DNA from: Otatea glauca | Lineage: Eukaryota > Streptophyta > Magnoliopsida > Poales > Poaceae | Direction: 5' to 3' | DNA: 64,000 bases | Assembly (NCBI GenBank): GCA_036346275.1 | Contig: CM070721.1 | Location: 47,279,594 to 47,343,593, forward strand | Shown here: positions 30,840 to 43,299 of the stretch, one piece after another | Layout: each line of letters begins with the position of its first letter | Position numbering within the stretch: position 1 is the stretch's first letter | Notes under the pieces: generated by a model | What the model saw: only the letters and a program-made list of their open reading frames with translations | What the model was told of the DNA's origin: nothing | Databases searched by the model: none | Program-made: the position numbers and the translations under genes

Positions 30840-33800
30840 CGAATTCCCTCTTACAACAAAAACATCATCACTGAACTCCCTTCAATAATAAATGTCACCG
30901 GCGTCAAAAGTCTATAGGACTTAAACTGTAACTACAACTAAGCTTGAGCATAGCTCAAACTTAGTAACAGAAATTGACTTTGTCATCATGTCGGCGGGAT
31001 TATCATGGGTACTTAGCTTGGATATTTTGATGTCACCTTGAGCAATGACATCTCGAATGTAATGATACCTCACATCAATGTGCTTTGTTTTTTTCATGAT
31101 ACATCTGATCCTTTGTGAGGCAAATAGCACTTTGACTGTCACAAAATATAGTAACACAAGAAGTAACCTCGCTGAGCTTAGTGTACAAACCTCTCAACCA
31201 AGTAGCTTTTTTACATGCTTCAGAAATTGCCATATATTCACCCGATAGTTGAAAGAGCAACGAGAGCACGCAAGCTTGCTTTTCAACTGACAGCACAACC
31301 ACCAATAGTGAACACATAACCTGTGAGAGATCTCCTCTTATCTAAGTCACCAGCATAGTCAGAATCAACATAACCAACAAGTCCATCTCTAGATTTTCCA
31401 AACTACAAACAGGCATTAGAAGTACCACACAAGTATCTGAAAATCCACAGAACAGCTTTCCAATGCTCTTTGCCAGGATTAGCCATGTATCTACTAACAA
31501 CACTTAGTGCATGAGATAAATCAGAACGAGAACAAACCATGGCATACATAAGAGAACCAACTGCACTAGAATATGGGACTCTAGATATGTACTCAATATC
31601 ATCATCTGACTCTGGACATAAAGCTGAAGATAATCTGAAATATGCAGCTAAAGGAGTACTCACTGGTTTTGTATCATGCATATTAAATCGACGAAGGATC
31701 TTCTCAATATAACCTTGCTGACTAAGGTAAAATTTACCAAATTTCCTTTCTCTAATAATTTTCATGCCAAGAATTTTCTTTGATGCACCTAAATCCCTCA
31801 TCTCAAATTCTTTACTCAATTGTGCCTTCAATTTAGCTATTTCTAATTTATCTTTCGCAGCAATTAATATATCATCAACATAAAGGAGCAAATATATAGT
31901 TGAACCATTAACAGTCTTCAGGTAAACACAAGTATGATAATTAGACCGCTTAAAACCATGAGAGAGCATAAATGAGTCAAATTTCGTGTACCATTGCCTA
32001 GGGGATTGTTTCAAGCCATAAAGGGATTTCATTAATCTACAAACAAGGTGTTCTTTTCTAGAAATAACAAATCCTTCAGATTGGTCCATATAAATATCTT
32101 CCTCTAACTCCCTATGCAAGAATGCAATTTTAACATCTAATTGCTCAAGTTCATAATCATGCATGGCAACAATACTGAGTAAAGTGCGAATAGAACTGTG
32201 TTTCACAACAGGAGAAAATACATCATTGAAATCAATACCAGGAATCTAGCTATAGCCTTTAGCAACCAACCTTGTTTTATACCTTACTGAACCAGTAAAA
32301 GAAATACCTTACTTTTGAAAATCCATTTACAACGGTCAGTCTTCTTGTCTTTAGGCAATTTAACTAAATCCCATGTACCATTCTTTTCAAGTGACTCCAT
32401 CTCATCTTGCATAACGGTCATCCAATTTTTACAATCAGCAGAAGTAATAGCCTCAACATAATTAGAAGGTTCAGCATTATTTTCAATTTCTTCTGCAACA
32501 CAAAGCATAAGAAGCAATATCACATTCTTCAATATATCTTTTGGGTGGATGAATAGACCTCCTGGGTCTGTCAATCGCAATAGAATGTTGTGGAGGCTCC
32601 ACAACTGGAGAATAATGCTCAACAATATGTGAATCATCAATAATAGGTGCATCCTGAATAGTAGTACTATTATTTTCTGGTGTATATTCTGAATCAATAA
32701 GGTGCTCCACCTTCACACTAGTTTTCTGTTGTTTCTCAATAGGGATATTAGTATCCAATTTGTCATTTAACATAACAGATTCATTAAAGATAACATTCCT
32801 ACTGATAACAACCTTTTGTATTTGAGGATTCCACAATTTATAATCTTTAACACCAGATTTATAACCAAGAAAGATGCACTTAATAGTTCTAGGCTCCAAT
32901 TTACCATTATCAATATGAGCATAAGCAGTGCAACTAAAAACTCTCAATTGTGAATAATCAGCTGGAAAACCAGACCATACCTCAATTGGAGTTTTCTTAT
33001 CAATAGCAATGGAGGGTGATCGATTAGTGAGATAGCAAGCAGTGGAAGAAGCTTCAACCCAAAAACGCCTATGCAAACCAGCATTAGACAACATACAACG
33101 GGCCTTTGAGATGATGGTTCTGTTCATACGCTTGCTACATCGTTTTGTTGTGGAGTATGAGGAACAGTGTAGTGTCGCACAATACCTTCAGACTTGCAAT
33201 ATGAATTAAATTTATCAGAACATAATTTCATCCCATTATTAGTACGAAGTTTCTTTACCTTCTTTTCACTTTACTTTTTAATCATAACCTTCCACTCTTT
33301 AAATGCTGAAAATGCTTCTGATTTATGCTTCAAGAAATAAGGCCACTCTTCTAGAATAATTATCAATAATTGTTAACATATAACGAGCACCTCCAAAAGA
33401 AATCTTACGAGATGACCCCCATAAATCAGATTGCACATAATCAAGAATACCTTCTTTAGTATGAACAGAAGTGTTGAATTTCACCCTCCTATGCTTACCA
33501 AATATGCAATGCTCACAGAAATCCAATTTTCCACTATTATATCCATTAAGAAGTCATCTTTTACTCAATACTGCCAAACCCTATTCACTCATATGCCCAA
33601 GACGCTTGTGCCAAAGATTAGCAATATCAGGTAATATATGAATGTGAAGAAACAAAGACATCACCTGTAATTGTAGTGCCTTGTAGACGATATAAATTGG
33701 CAGATTTCAAATCACCTTTTATAACAATAAGAGAACCTTTTGGTACCTTCAAAATTCCATTGCCACCGGAATACTTATACCCTTTAGAATAAAGAGTACT

Positions 33801-33956
33801 CAAAGAAATGAGATTCCTTGTCATATCTAGAATGTGCCTCACATCTGTCATGGTTTTGCTAATGCCATCATACATCTTAATTTGAATAGATCCAATGCCA
33901 ACAATAGGACGTGACAAATCATCACCCATTCTAACAGAACCAGCATCTTTACTCAT
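30840..33956 (-). pseudogene. copia pol: integrase, reverse transcriptase, RNase H
   Basis: Segments in several frames: 33956-33627 gag-pre-integrase region (GIGSIQIKMYDG, VRHILDMTRNLISL); 33526-33323 integrase core start (FCEHCIFGKHRRVKF, SDLWGSSRK, TIIDNYSR); 33127-32483 integrase C-terminal part (RFWVEASSTACYL, IFLGYKSGVKDYKLW); 32697-32284 linker and RT start; 32206-31403 reverse transcriptase (LDVKIAFLHRELEEDIYM, SLYGLKQSPRQWY, LLLYVDDILIA); 31317-30921 RNase H (SGEYMAISEACKKATWLR, IFCDSQSAICL, HIDVRYHYIRD). Frame changes between segments show it is dead, although the catalytic YVDD survives. Confidence 0.93.
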
Positions 33957-34920
33957 AAGTGATGAACCAATCTATATTAATGCATATATGAAAAGAAGCT
34001 ACTGAATCAATAATCCATTCATCACCACTACTTGCACATCCGGCAAAAGCAACAAAGATCCCACCATCAGAACTACTATCAACAAAAGCAACAAAAGCTT
34101 TACCTTCATCATCAGGTTTACCTTTTGGTTTGTAGGTGTCGTTCCTTTTTTCTTTGTTCTTTACCTTGTAACATTCATATATGTCATGATTATTTTTCTT
34201 GCAATACTTGCACAATTTTTCTTTACCTCTGGACTTAGAACGGCCCCTGTAACTGCTTGAACTTCTGCCTCTATATCCATTATATGATTTCTTTTCCTTT
34301 GTCCATCTACGAACAGACAAAGCTTCTCCATGCGAACTGGAACTTTCAGAGGACACCATCAATTTCATCTTTTCTTTTGCATGTAAGGCCTCATATACTT
34401 CAGCAATAGTTAATGTGTCACGGCTATATAAAATAGTGTCTCTAAAATTTGAAAATGACGGAGGCAGGGAACACAAAAGAATAAGACTTAGATCCTCATC
34501 ATCAAATTTTACCTCCATAGATTCAAGATCAGAAACGATCTCCTTGAAGGTTGATAGGTGATTCAACACGGAACCACCCTCTTGCAACTTGTTCGAGAAT
34601 AATTTTATCTTCATATGCATCTTTCTAGTAAGATCTTTTGACATGCAAATTGATTCCAACTTTAACCATAAGGCAGCCGCAGTTTTCTCCTGCAAAACCT
34701 CTTGCAAAATATTATTTGATAAATAAAGATGAATTTGAGATAAGGCCTTACGATCTTTTCTTGTTTCTTCATCAGTCCAGAACTTTTGATCTTTGTTCCC
34801 GAATTTATCAAGTGCATCATCCAGGTTAGTGTGCGCAAGAATTGCTCTTATTTTGACTTGTCATAGAGAAAACCTGGTGTCACGGTCTAGCAGAGGAATA
34901 TCATACTTCAATGAGGCCAT
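33949..34920 (-). pseudogene. copia gag and protease start
   Basis: The frame begins ATG at 34920 (MASLKYDIPLLDRDTRFSL) and meets TGA at 34863-34861, where copia gag has Trp. It is then open to 33949. It contains the gag core (LWLKLESICMSKDL, LQEGGSVLNHLSTF, LLCSLPPSF), a CCHC knuckle CKYCKKNNHDIYEC, and the protease motif as WIIDSVASFH, where DSGAS is expected, so the active-site Gly is Val. A frameshift follows. This copy would give neither intact gag nor active protease. Confidence 0.9.
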
Positions 34921-34937
34921 AATGCAAAGAAATATGC

Positions 34938-35531
34938 TTAAGTGCGCGAATAGGAAAAAAATTTGACTGAAAAACGAGCTTCTAACAAACTTCCTGGTAC
35001 ACGCGCTGGGTGCACATAGCAATAACCGATCTGAAGCTGTGTAACTGCCGGGTGTGCGAAGCAATTTGCTTCAGCTGACGTCAGCGGTGCGGATCCTAGG
35101 TGTGGGTGCTGGAGGATCTTCTGCGGTCGGGACTCTGCGGTCATATCGGTGCTCGCCGGGAGCCGAACGGTCAGGGGCAACCAGTGGTAGCGCGAGCGGG
35201 GGCCAACGGCATGACGACAACGGTGGTGGTGCGACGGCGACAGCGGGAGAGCTGGATGGGTGTCGCCGGCCCAATTTGAGACGGAGATGACCGGCGGCGA
35301 GCGGCGCGCCGAGCAACCGAATGAAGACGATGACGTCAGGCGCTGAGACGATGACACCGGGTGTGGAGACAACAATGGAGGAGAAGAACTGGCGACGCGT
35401 GAGAAGCAGATCGACGATGCGCGGAGCGCGCTGACGAGAGCAGACCGGCTGGATGGCGATGGACGACTGCGCGCCGACGAGCAGCCGATCGGACCTAGTT
35501 GAGGAAGATGAACAGTCGCCGAATGATCCAA
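34938..35531 (-). CDS. 197-codon ORF in the copia leader, unknown
   Basis: An uninterrupted frame, rich in Ser, Pro, Arg and His, fills the GC-rich leader between the primer site and the gag ATG at 34920. Its composition (GC-rich, in an otherwise AT-rich element) differs sharply from gag-pol. The opposite strand is also partly open, which weakens the case for coding. It may be captured host sequence or just GC-rich leader. No domain was recognised. Confidence 0.25.
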   Translation of the reverse strand: MDHSATVHLPQLGPIGCSSARSRPSPSSRSALVSALRASSICFSRVASSSPPLLSPHPVSSSQRLTSSSSFGCSARRSPPVISVSNWAGDTHPALPLSPSHHHRCRHAVGPRSRYHWLPLTVRLPASTDMTAESRPQKILQHPHLGSAPLTSAEANCFAHPAVTQLQIGYCYVHPARVPGSLLEARFSVKFFSYSRT

Positions 35532-35564
35532 TCTAATTTTTTTTCTCTCGTCATTGATCTAGAA

Positions 35565-35576
35565 GCTCTGATACCA
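35565..35576 (-). other. primer-binding site, initiator Met tRNA type
   Basis: The minus strand reads TGGTATCAGAGC two bases inside the 5' LTR. This is the standard plant copia primer site complementary to the 3' end of initiator methionine tRNA. Confidence 0.95.
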
Positions 35577-35578
35577 CT

Positions 35579-35856
35579 TGTTGTAAAATCACGCACAAAG
35601 AAATCAAACACGAGACACATATTTTTACGTGGAAAACCCTTGCGGGAAAAAACCACGGGCGCCAATCAATGATCTCACTATTTTGGGGAATTGTGTACAA
35701 ACGCAGGGGATTACAATGAGCCGTCCACTCTCCCCGTGCGGCTTACAAGAGGTATTATAAGGAGGACAAAACGACTCTAGTCTAATACGGGTTACACCGA
35801 AATATGGACAAAAGACATTTCTAAAGCCCAAAGTAAATTCGGATCAACACCCAACA
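35579..35856 (-). repeat. 5' LTR of copia element (278 bp)
   Basis: TGTTGTAAAATC...CAACACCCAACA, with TGTTG/CAACA inverted ends. It matches the 3' LTR at 30609 over its length, apart from the block that copy has lost. Next to it lies the AGTAC duplication. Confidence 0.94.
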
Positions 35857-35861
35857 AGTAC

Positions 35862-38799
35862 TATAAAGAGCCGTATTTGACAAACTAGTACCTATCATAC
35901 TTACACGAGGTTCAAGTACGACTTTATTAATTTTCACTTAAAGCAAGACTTTGCATTTCATCTGAAAACACCTTGATGATGTGAACTAAACTATCCAAAT
36001 CCTATTTGATGAATATTATGCTCAAGTAGGACACTATGTTGCTGAATTGCTGTGATTAAAAAATAGTAAACAATGAGTTTCGATATTTAAAGAAAGAATT
36101 GTTCCCATGCAAAGAAGCTTTCGATATTTTATAGTGGTGGGAAATACATTCAGAATAATCCAATCCTTTCTTGTATGACCCGTGATACGTTGGTTATTCC
36201 TGCTTCCATTGTTGCATCCTAGTCCACTTTTAGCACGATAGGAATAGGTACTGTGATTACCAGAGCAGGCTCTCTATCGACACTATTGAGATATTGATCT
36301 GACTTGGTTTAGAGGAGCTGGTAAGTTCATTTTTATTTGTTGTTTAACTTGGTAGTTTATTTGATACTAAATATTCATATATCATTTTCTAACTTCCCAA
36401 TATTTTACTCTTTTCTCACTTAAACATCACACCAGTTGGGATCTTGAAAATGCATATGATTTGCATTTGTAATACAGAACTGTCATATTTTTTTCTTGTA
36501 CTTCTATAGTTTCTACCTTGGATCTGGAATAACCAACATATTTAGCATGATACTACATTATCTCAAGATAAAGAAAATTTTTCTCCACCTGACTTAATTT
36601 ACATGTTACTTGAATCACATTGTATTATTTGGATGCCATTGCCATGGTGTGGATTTCAAAGCACAATCAACGGTGCTGAATAATTAACATGTTTATCAGG
36701 TTCAGATATCAAAGTGCAATCAATGCTTTGGATTTCATGTGCAGGTGCGCGCTAATTTAAACTTTAACTCTCTATATTTTTATTCTCCTTGCATACGACA
36801 AATGAGGAAAGGTGCATACATACTCCTTGTATAAATTATATTTGTTTTATTTAATTATACATGGACAACGAAACAACGGATTTGCTAGTTTCAGTCACCC
36901 TCAGCAATTTTACTGTGCAGAAACATTCCGAACATGACTCGTGTCCCTTTTTTTTGTTCTATCTCGTGATTACTCACCTGGATTCATTGTGGCTATCTCT
37001 TTCTTTTCATGTTCTTACCTTAACTTTCAAAATTTTAAATAGGAAGTTTCAACTCGAAAAAGTTTACATCAAAAAAATTGAAATCAGAAAGTTTTCACTC
37101 AGAAAATTTCAAATTAGAAAGTTTCAACTTGAAAAAAAAATCAAAATTAGAAAGTTTCAACATGAAAAAAATTAAATAATTTTTTTTGAAATTAGAAAGT
37201 TTCAACTCGAAAAGTTTCAAATAGGTAAGTTTCAACTAAAAATGTTTGAAATAAAAAAATTCAAATTATAAAGTTTCAACAAAAAATTTCAAATCGCAAA
37301 GTTTCAACTCCAAAAACTTTTAATTCCAAAACTTTTGATTTAAAAAACTTTGGGTTCAAAAGTTTCGATTCAAAATTCAACTCAAATTTTTCAACTCCAA
37401 AAATTTTAAATCGAAAAGTTTCAACTTGAAATTTTCAAATCAAAAAATTTCAACTCGGAATGTTTCAACTAAAAAAAATTCAAATCGAAAGTTTCTTAAG
37501 TTGAAAACCTTTTTAGCTGAAAATTCCTCCAGGTAAATTTTGTCGAATTGAAATTTCTTAAGTGATGTTTTTCGAAATCGTCTTGAATTTTTCAAACTAA
37601 GTTGAAATTTTTTAATGTAAAATTTTCTTGTATTGAAAACTTTTTGAGTTGAATTTTTCTTGAGGGAAATTTTCTTGAATTGAAAATTTCTCGAGTTGAA
37701 ATTTCTTGGGTGAATTTTTTTGAACTAAGTTGAATTTGTTCAAAATTGAGTTGTTTTTTTTTCAAGAAACGAAGCTGAAAAGAGGAAATGAGTGGACGAA
37801 CACTGCATGGAATCATGCGCCAGAGCGAGGCATACAGTATATCACTTGAAAGTGACATTTTGAATGGCTATCCATTATGATATGTGGACCCCATGAGGAG
37901 GATGCCTAGAAGCTCCTTATTGGCCTAAGCAATTGTTTGCATAGCTGCATGGCAAATAGTATGGCACGTATCGCACGAGCAAGGAGTTATCGCACGACCA
38001 TAGCTTTGTATTCTTAAGGCCAACCGTATAGTAGTCATATCCACATGAACCGTATAGTAGTCATATCCACACGAAGGATTGGATATTTTACTGTTTTTGA
38101 CAAATGTTGTCTCTATTAAAGGTTTGTCTATCTTTCTAACACTACTATCAATAATCAGTTCACAGGGGCATTTAGTGAAAAATATTGCTTTGAAAAATCA
38201 AATTTTAATTATTTGCAAATTAAAACTGAATCAATCAAGTGATGTTTATTTTGGATTAGAGGGGGTGTATAAAGTTTCTAGATAGTTGTTTCCTTGTAGG
38301 AAACTATCAAGGTTGTTGAAAGATTTACAAATACTTTAATTGGTGCTCTATAGGCTTCATAGGAAAAAAAATCTCTCAATTTTTCTGAAACTAGTTGAGC
38401 GCATGTGCCTCGCAAAGAGTATTATTATTTTATTATTATGGTACGATACCTATTATCTTTTGCCTTGAAAACAGAAACAGATAAAATAATAAGCATACCA
38501 TATATTATATAATAGAAATGATGTATTGAAACTAAATTAACGCAATTAGAGCCAAGAAAAGAAATTAACCCTTATCATGCTTATAACAATTTGATAAATA
38601 TCGTTCATCTTAATCAATGCCTAATTAAAGACCCTAAAAGTGCAAATATGAAAAGAAGGCATACAAAAGATAAGACCTGCAGTTTTTTCTGAAGCTCTTA
38701 ATGCGCTGATACAATGGTTTCAATATTTCCATTTCGAAACCTAAGTTACAGGTTTCTCTTGTAATTTATGTCCTAGATCTTAAACATAAAAATAAAAGA
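35862..38799. other. AT-rich non-coding region
   Basis: No conserved coding region was seen. The plus frame at 36861-37175 is derived from low-complexity repeats in its second half. The distinct feature is the degenerate array at 37040-37760, listed separately. Confidence 0.5.
37040..37760. repeat. degenerate AAGTTTCAACTCGAAA array, mirrored
   Basis: From 37040 to about 37480 the words AAGTTTCAACTC, GAAAAAGTTTC and TTCAAATC recur with irregular 15-25-base spacing. From about 37490 to 37760 the reverse-complement words (TTGAGTTGAAATTTC, GAAAATTTCTTGA) take over. The two halves form a long imperfect inverted repeat. I cannot assign a family. Confidence 0.65.
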
Positions 38800-38819
38800 A
38801 GACACTACCTTGAAAAAGG

Positions 38820-39260
38820 CCATCAGTGGCGGTTCATAACTGCCATCAGTAGCGGTTTTTGAACCGTCACAGATTTAGTGCCACTTATAATCGAGGATTA
38901 TCAGTGGCGGTTCTAGAACCGCCACAAATAATACTATCGTGGCGGTTTTGGCTAGAACGACCAGCGATATTCGGTATCGATGGCGGTTCGAGCCAAAAAC
39001 CGCCACTAATAATAGTCTATCGATGGCGGTTTTTAATAGAACCGCCATCGATACTCAAATATCGATGGCGGTTCTATCCCAAAAACCGCCGCGATACTTG
39101 GATGATTAGTGGCGGTTTTGGCTCGAACTACCATCGATAAAACTATCGATGGCGGTTGTATATAAACCGCCAGCGATAGGACTATTATCGATGGCGGTTT
39201 TTTGATAGAACCGTCAGCGATATTACGTCGATAACGGTTTTTGGCTAAAACCGCGCGATA
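38820..39260. repeat. CACTA subterminal repeats, left block
   Basis: About a dozen copies of a (T)ATCGATGGCGGTTYT word and its complement AACCGCCA(T/C)CGAT, often paired as short hairpins. In this superfamily such clusters are the binding sites of the TNPA-like protein. Confidence 0.9.
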
Positions 39261-41995
39261 ATCCACACGAAAATAAAAAATGGCATTTGTGGCTAGCCTC
39301 GAGCGGCGCTAGCCATGCCGAGATTTATGTACATTGTTGTTTGATTGACATCACTAGTTCAAATGTAAGATTTATTAGCATAATTATTTTATAAAAGCTG
39401 TCACATACAAGAGAGATAAAAGCTGGATCTTTGGGCATAGAAGACTTGGAGATAACACAAAATAGTTAAGATTCTATCTACTTACTAATCACTTGAAGGT
39501 TTTTATACAACTCTTTGGCAACTTCAAGGAGGCGAAAACCACTCAACTCTTCCATGTGCACATTGCCAAAATGAAATCAACCCTTTGCTAAGAAAAGGAG
39601 ATACTTAGAAAAAGGGTATTGATAGAAGTTCGAATTTATAGAAAGAAACAATAAATAATCAATGACCAGTGGATGAAAATAATATATCTGTAGCATAAGG
39701 GTCAAATTAAAACTAGCTTCCCAAATTCTTTAGGCGACTCTTGAGGTCTAAAAGAAAAGAAATCACCATCTTCATGTCAAAAAAAGAACCAAAGCTAACT
39801 TTGTGGGTCTTTGGTAACAAACCGACAAATGATCAACCCACTCTAAAAATGAAAGGTCTAGATATTTACAACATTAAGAAACTACTGTGATTGCAATTTA
39901 CAACATTAAGAAACTCTGTGCTAGCAATCAAAGTAATGCATTTGCTAACAGTTTTATAGCACACAGCCCAAAATTGCATTCCTTTATATGATAGTTTTGA
40001 CATATTACCATATATACACCTGCAAATAAGCTATTTATTAAGGTATGACAATGACGCTAATGGAACAAGTAGCCAACATAACCCGGACTACTGATCCGGA
40101 TCATATGTGCTAACATGGAATGGTCTTGCTCATGATCTGGATTATCTCGTTCAGATTGATGAGGCGGGGATACTAGCACGACTTCTATCCAAGTTGATAT
40201 TCTTAAAATGTACATTCATGTTATCACTCACTTCAATCAAAATTTCCTTTCTTAATGTTGTAAATTGCAATCACATGGTACATCCCTTCAATGTAGACTT
40301 GCCTTTTCCAAGCCACAGATGATGATTCAATTGTTTCACGAAGACAATTTGGACTAATCGGGGTAATAAATTATACTTTTACTTGACATAGAAATTAGAT
40401 AGGAATATATTTTTCCATAACATACCTCTGTGTGGAGTTTTGCCATGGGCATCAATCCCGAGGACCACAGAGGTCGGATAATCTTGTCATAGCAGATGAC
40501 ACGACTTCCTTCTCTTACATTTTGCGAGGATGTGTTGGTTGTCCATCTCCTGTCACCCCTTGATTTCATTTCGATCTATTGTCTACACAAACAAAAGAAG
40601 CCACTTGAGGTCGATCAAACAAATATCTCACCATGTGTGGTAAAAATAACAATTTTGGTCTTTCAATGGACATAGCACCAAACAAGCGAGAATCTGTAAT
40701 GATTTTCAAAATGGAAGATCCATAATTGCAAACAAGAACAAGGGATAGCAGACTTTACACCATACCATTTACTAATTTTAGTTCTTGATTTATCTTGTTG
40801 TGCTATAGTGATAGGAGTAGCCTAGGTCATGCATTTAATTTATTCTTTGGATAATCGGACTAAAAGAAACTTAGATGCAATTATATTTGCACATCGACAC
40901 GCATGAAGATGTGTCCACTTAGATATAAAAGATATTGTTCTTACTGAATTGCTTTTCACACGAGTTTGCGATAGCATGTAGATAATGCCATATTCTTGTG
41001 CCATGCATGTAATCGCTGCATCATGGGTGTACCATGCATCATTCGGAGTGCGTCTTGGTGCATCATTCGAGTACGTCTTGGTTGGATCGATCCATGTACC
41101 ATGCATGTAATCGCTGCATCATGGGTGTTAGACTTTTTAACTTCAAAGCGGTGACTAAGAGCTTCCCTACATCTTGTGCATGATTCTCAAGACATGGATT
41201 CTTTGGCGAGGAATTGATGGCGCTTACCATAAAAGTTGAGTTCTGAGCATAGACCTTGCCAAATTTGCATGATGTTTATCTTCATCGATGACCATGACAC
41301 TAAGCCCATCGATGAGTGCGTCTTACATTCTTGAGCCATGTGTTTCTCCATGCTAGAGTTATTACGGTTTTGAGATTTATTTTTGTGTGAAGCACTTGAT
41401 CCTGATGAGCAATTATTTCTAAGAAGAAACCATCATGATAAGCAAGAAAAGCAAGATTCACTCAGAAAGTACATGCTACACTAGCACAACCACTAAGAAA
41501 AGAAGTGGCATTGACGAAAGTACATGCTACACTCAGAAAGTATATTTATAAGTGTCACTCGCATGTGTGTGTGTTCCTGAAGAAGACAAAAGTACATGCT
41601 ACATTATCACAACCACTGACAAAATAAGTGACATTGGCAAAAGAAGGGGTTCCCATTTGAAAGGAACAAAGAGTTATTTACACTTTGTAATGAAACCAGA
41701 ATTGAAGTAAAAAGCCTAAACTAGTGGAGGTAAACTAGAAGCCTACGGGTCTTCGGAGGTTGAAGACATGTGATTTGGGACAATAGTATGGATGATTGGA
41801 TCGTTGTTGTCTTCGTCATAAAACTCGCCATTTTTGTTGATTATTTCCTTCATGATGAAGTAGGCGAGTGGCCCTGAATGCCTTGGATTTGAAGGAAGCA
41901 GTCCTACCGTAGACAACTTGAGGTATTTGTAAGTATAAAAACAAAATTAAGAGAGAATATAGAAATTGAGTGGTGTGAATCAATGTGTCATGTCA
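39261..41995. other. non-coding 3' part of the CACTA region
   Basis: No convincing reading frame. An 80-90-base duplicated text (GAGTACGTCTTGGTTGGATC through CATCATGGGTGTTAGACTTT) occurs at 41067-41140 and again at 42856-42930. A shorter repeat (TACATGCTACACT, CACAACCACT) recurs at 41470, 41520 and 41590. The rest is AT-rich and unassigned. Confidence 0.45.
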
Positions 41996-42001
41996 GCATG
42001 A

Positions 42002-42620
42002 CTGACCTCTACGTTATTGTCTTTTATTGTGCATGATAAGATTTCGCGCATGTACTAGCACACAAAGTACCCACATAAATTTGTTCCTTTCGGCTGCTTG
42101 TGACACTGCAAAAATCGAATGAACTAAGATGTCGTCGAAGGAGCTATTTACTATGAAATATGATATAAGAGTATTCCTTTCGTGCGTACCGGAAACTTCG
42201 TACAGATTGTAAGGGATTTGTGGTATGGGCGGTATCTCGAGCCCTTCTGACAATATCTTTTGAACGCCTCATTCACTAAATGTGTCATCTCTTCAAAGTC
42301 TTTTTTAGGTTTATCTAGTGGATCCATGATCAGCATCTTGCTCTTTTCTGGATGAATTATTACGAGAATCCAATGGAAGCTACATACACATGCATGATGC
42401 GGTCATTAGTCCTTACATCGAGTAAATAACGAAATAAGCGAGTAATTTAACTAGCTAGTGAGCAACTTACTTAAAATTGTATGGCAAAAGTATAAACTCC
42501 TTGTCTTGTAGTTTAATCAAAACTTTATATCGTACTCCTCGACCTCCTTTAGTACTCTTTTGATTTCATGTTGGCAAACCGTTCCGGTCGAGAATCCCAT
42601 GGCCCTTGGTTCTTCGTACT
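42002..42620 (-). pseudogene. Ulp1/C48 cysteine-protease domain in the CACTA element
   Basis: Three minus-strand exons can be read. Exon a ends 42471 (LIKLQDKEFILLPYNF, donor GTAAGT). Exon b 42379-42190 begins FHWILVIIHPEKSKMLIMDPL. Exon c begins 42105 (TGCAG acceptor) with CHKQPKGTNLCGYFVC. His (HW), Asp (MDPL), Gln (KQP) and Cys (LCGY) of the Ulp1/SENP catalytic set are all visible at the expected spacing. The family cleaves SUMO from target proteins, and such domains have been taken up by several plant DNA transposons. A TAG at 42055-42057 stands where VCEYMR would continue, just after the catalytic Cys, and exon a is frameshifted further upstream. It probably formed the C-terminal part of the gene starting at 44656. 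Confidence 0.8.
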
Positions 42621-43299
42621 TCAATCATCTCGTATCTATATAACGAATTAGTTAGACATGAAATTTATCGGTATTACGTGAATGTAGGCCAAGATTAATA
42701 TATTAGACACTTACGGTGACCGACATCTCAAAAAGATATGTCGAGGCGTCGTGATAGAACAAGTTGTGCAAGTTATCGAATTCTATTAAGAAGTAGCCAT
42801 GGCCCTCATGGTGAAAATGTTCCTCACGGAAAATTGCGGTGATCATCTTTGGGAGTACGTCTTGGTTGGATCGATCTAAGTACCATGCATGTAATCATTG
42901 CATCATGGGTGTTAGACTTTTTAACTTGAGCGGTGACCAAGGGCTTCCTACCTCGAATTTCAATCTTTGTTGATCATCTTGGTCATCGACTTCGCCTTGC
43001 CCTTACTTTTTGTCATACGACATCATACTCGATCTGGCCTCGCTTTGATCGGGTGTCTGACTTGTCTAATGTGCCAATTTTGGGATCGAGGTTGTAGGTT
43101 TGTCATTTGAAGTACCGGTGTTATAGGTTTACGCTTTGGAGTACTAACGGTGGCCATCTTGATGGGGTCCTCAATGCATTTCTTTTCTACCTCATTTTGC
43201 TTCTTCCCGTTTCACTCTCGGTCTTTGGTGACGGATGCGAGGATTATCTTGCGCAGAGAGGATGGCATTGCATGGTCCAAGACGATGTCACGCTTGCGC

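Larger units (their letters stand above)
30609..35856 (-). mobile_element. complete Ty1/copia retrotransposon, decayed
   Basis: Both ends are flanked by AGTAC (30604-30608 and 35857-35861). The 3' LTR is 30609-30824 and the 5' LTR 35579-35856. Between them on the minus strand lie a primer site, a 600-base GC-rich leader, gag with zinc knuckle, protease, integrase, reverse transcriptase and RNase H, in copia order (integrase before RT). Several frameshifts and stops break the polyprotein, and the LTRs differ by many substitutions and a 62-bp deletion, so the insertion is old. Confidence 0.96.

Noticed and set aside
38859..39266. ORFs reading through GGCGGTT repeats
   Set aside because: They are translations of CACTA subterminal repeats.
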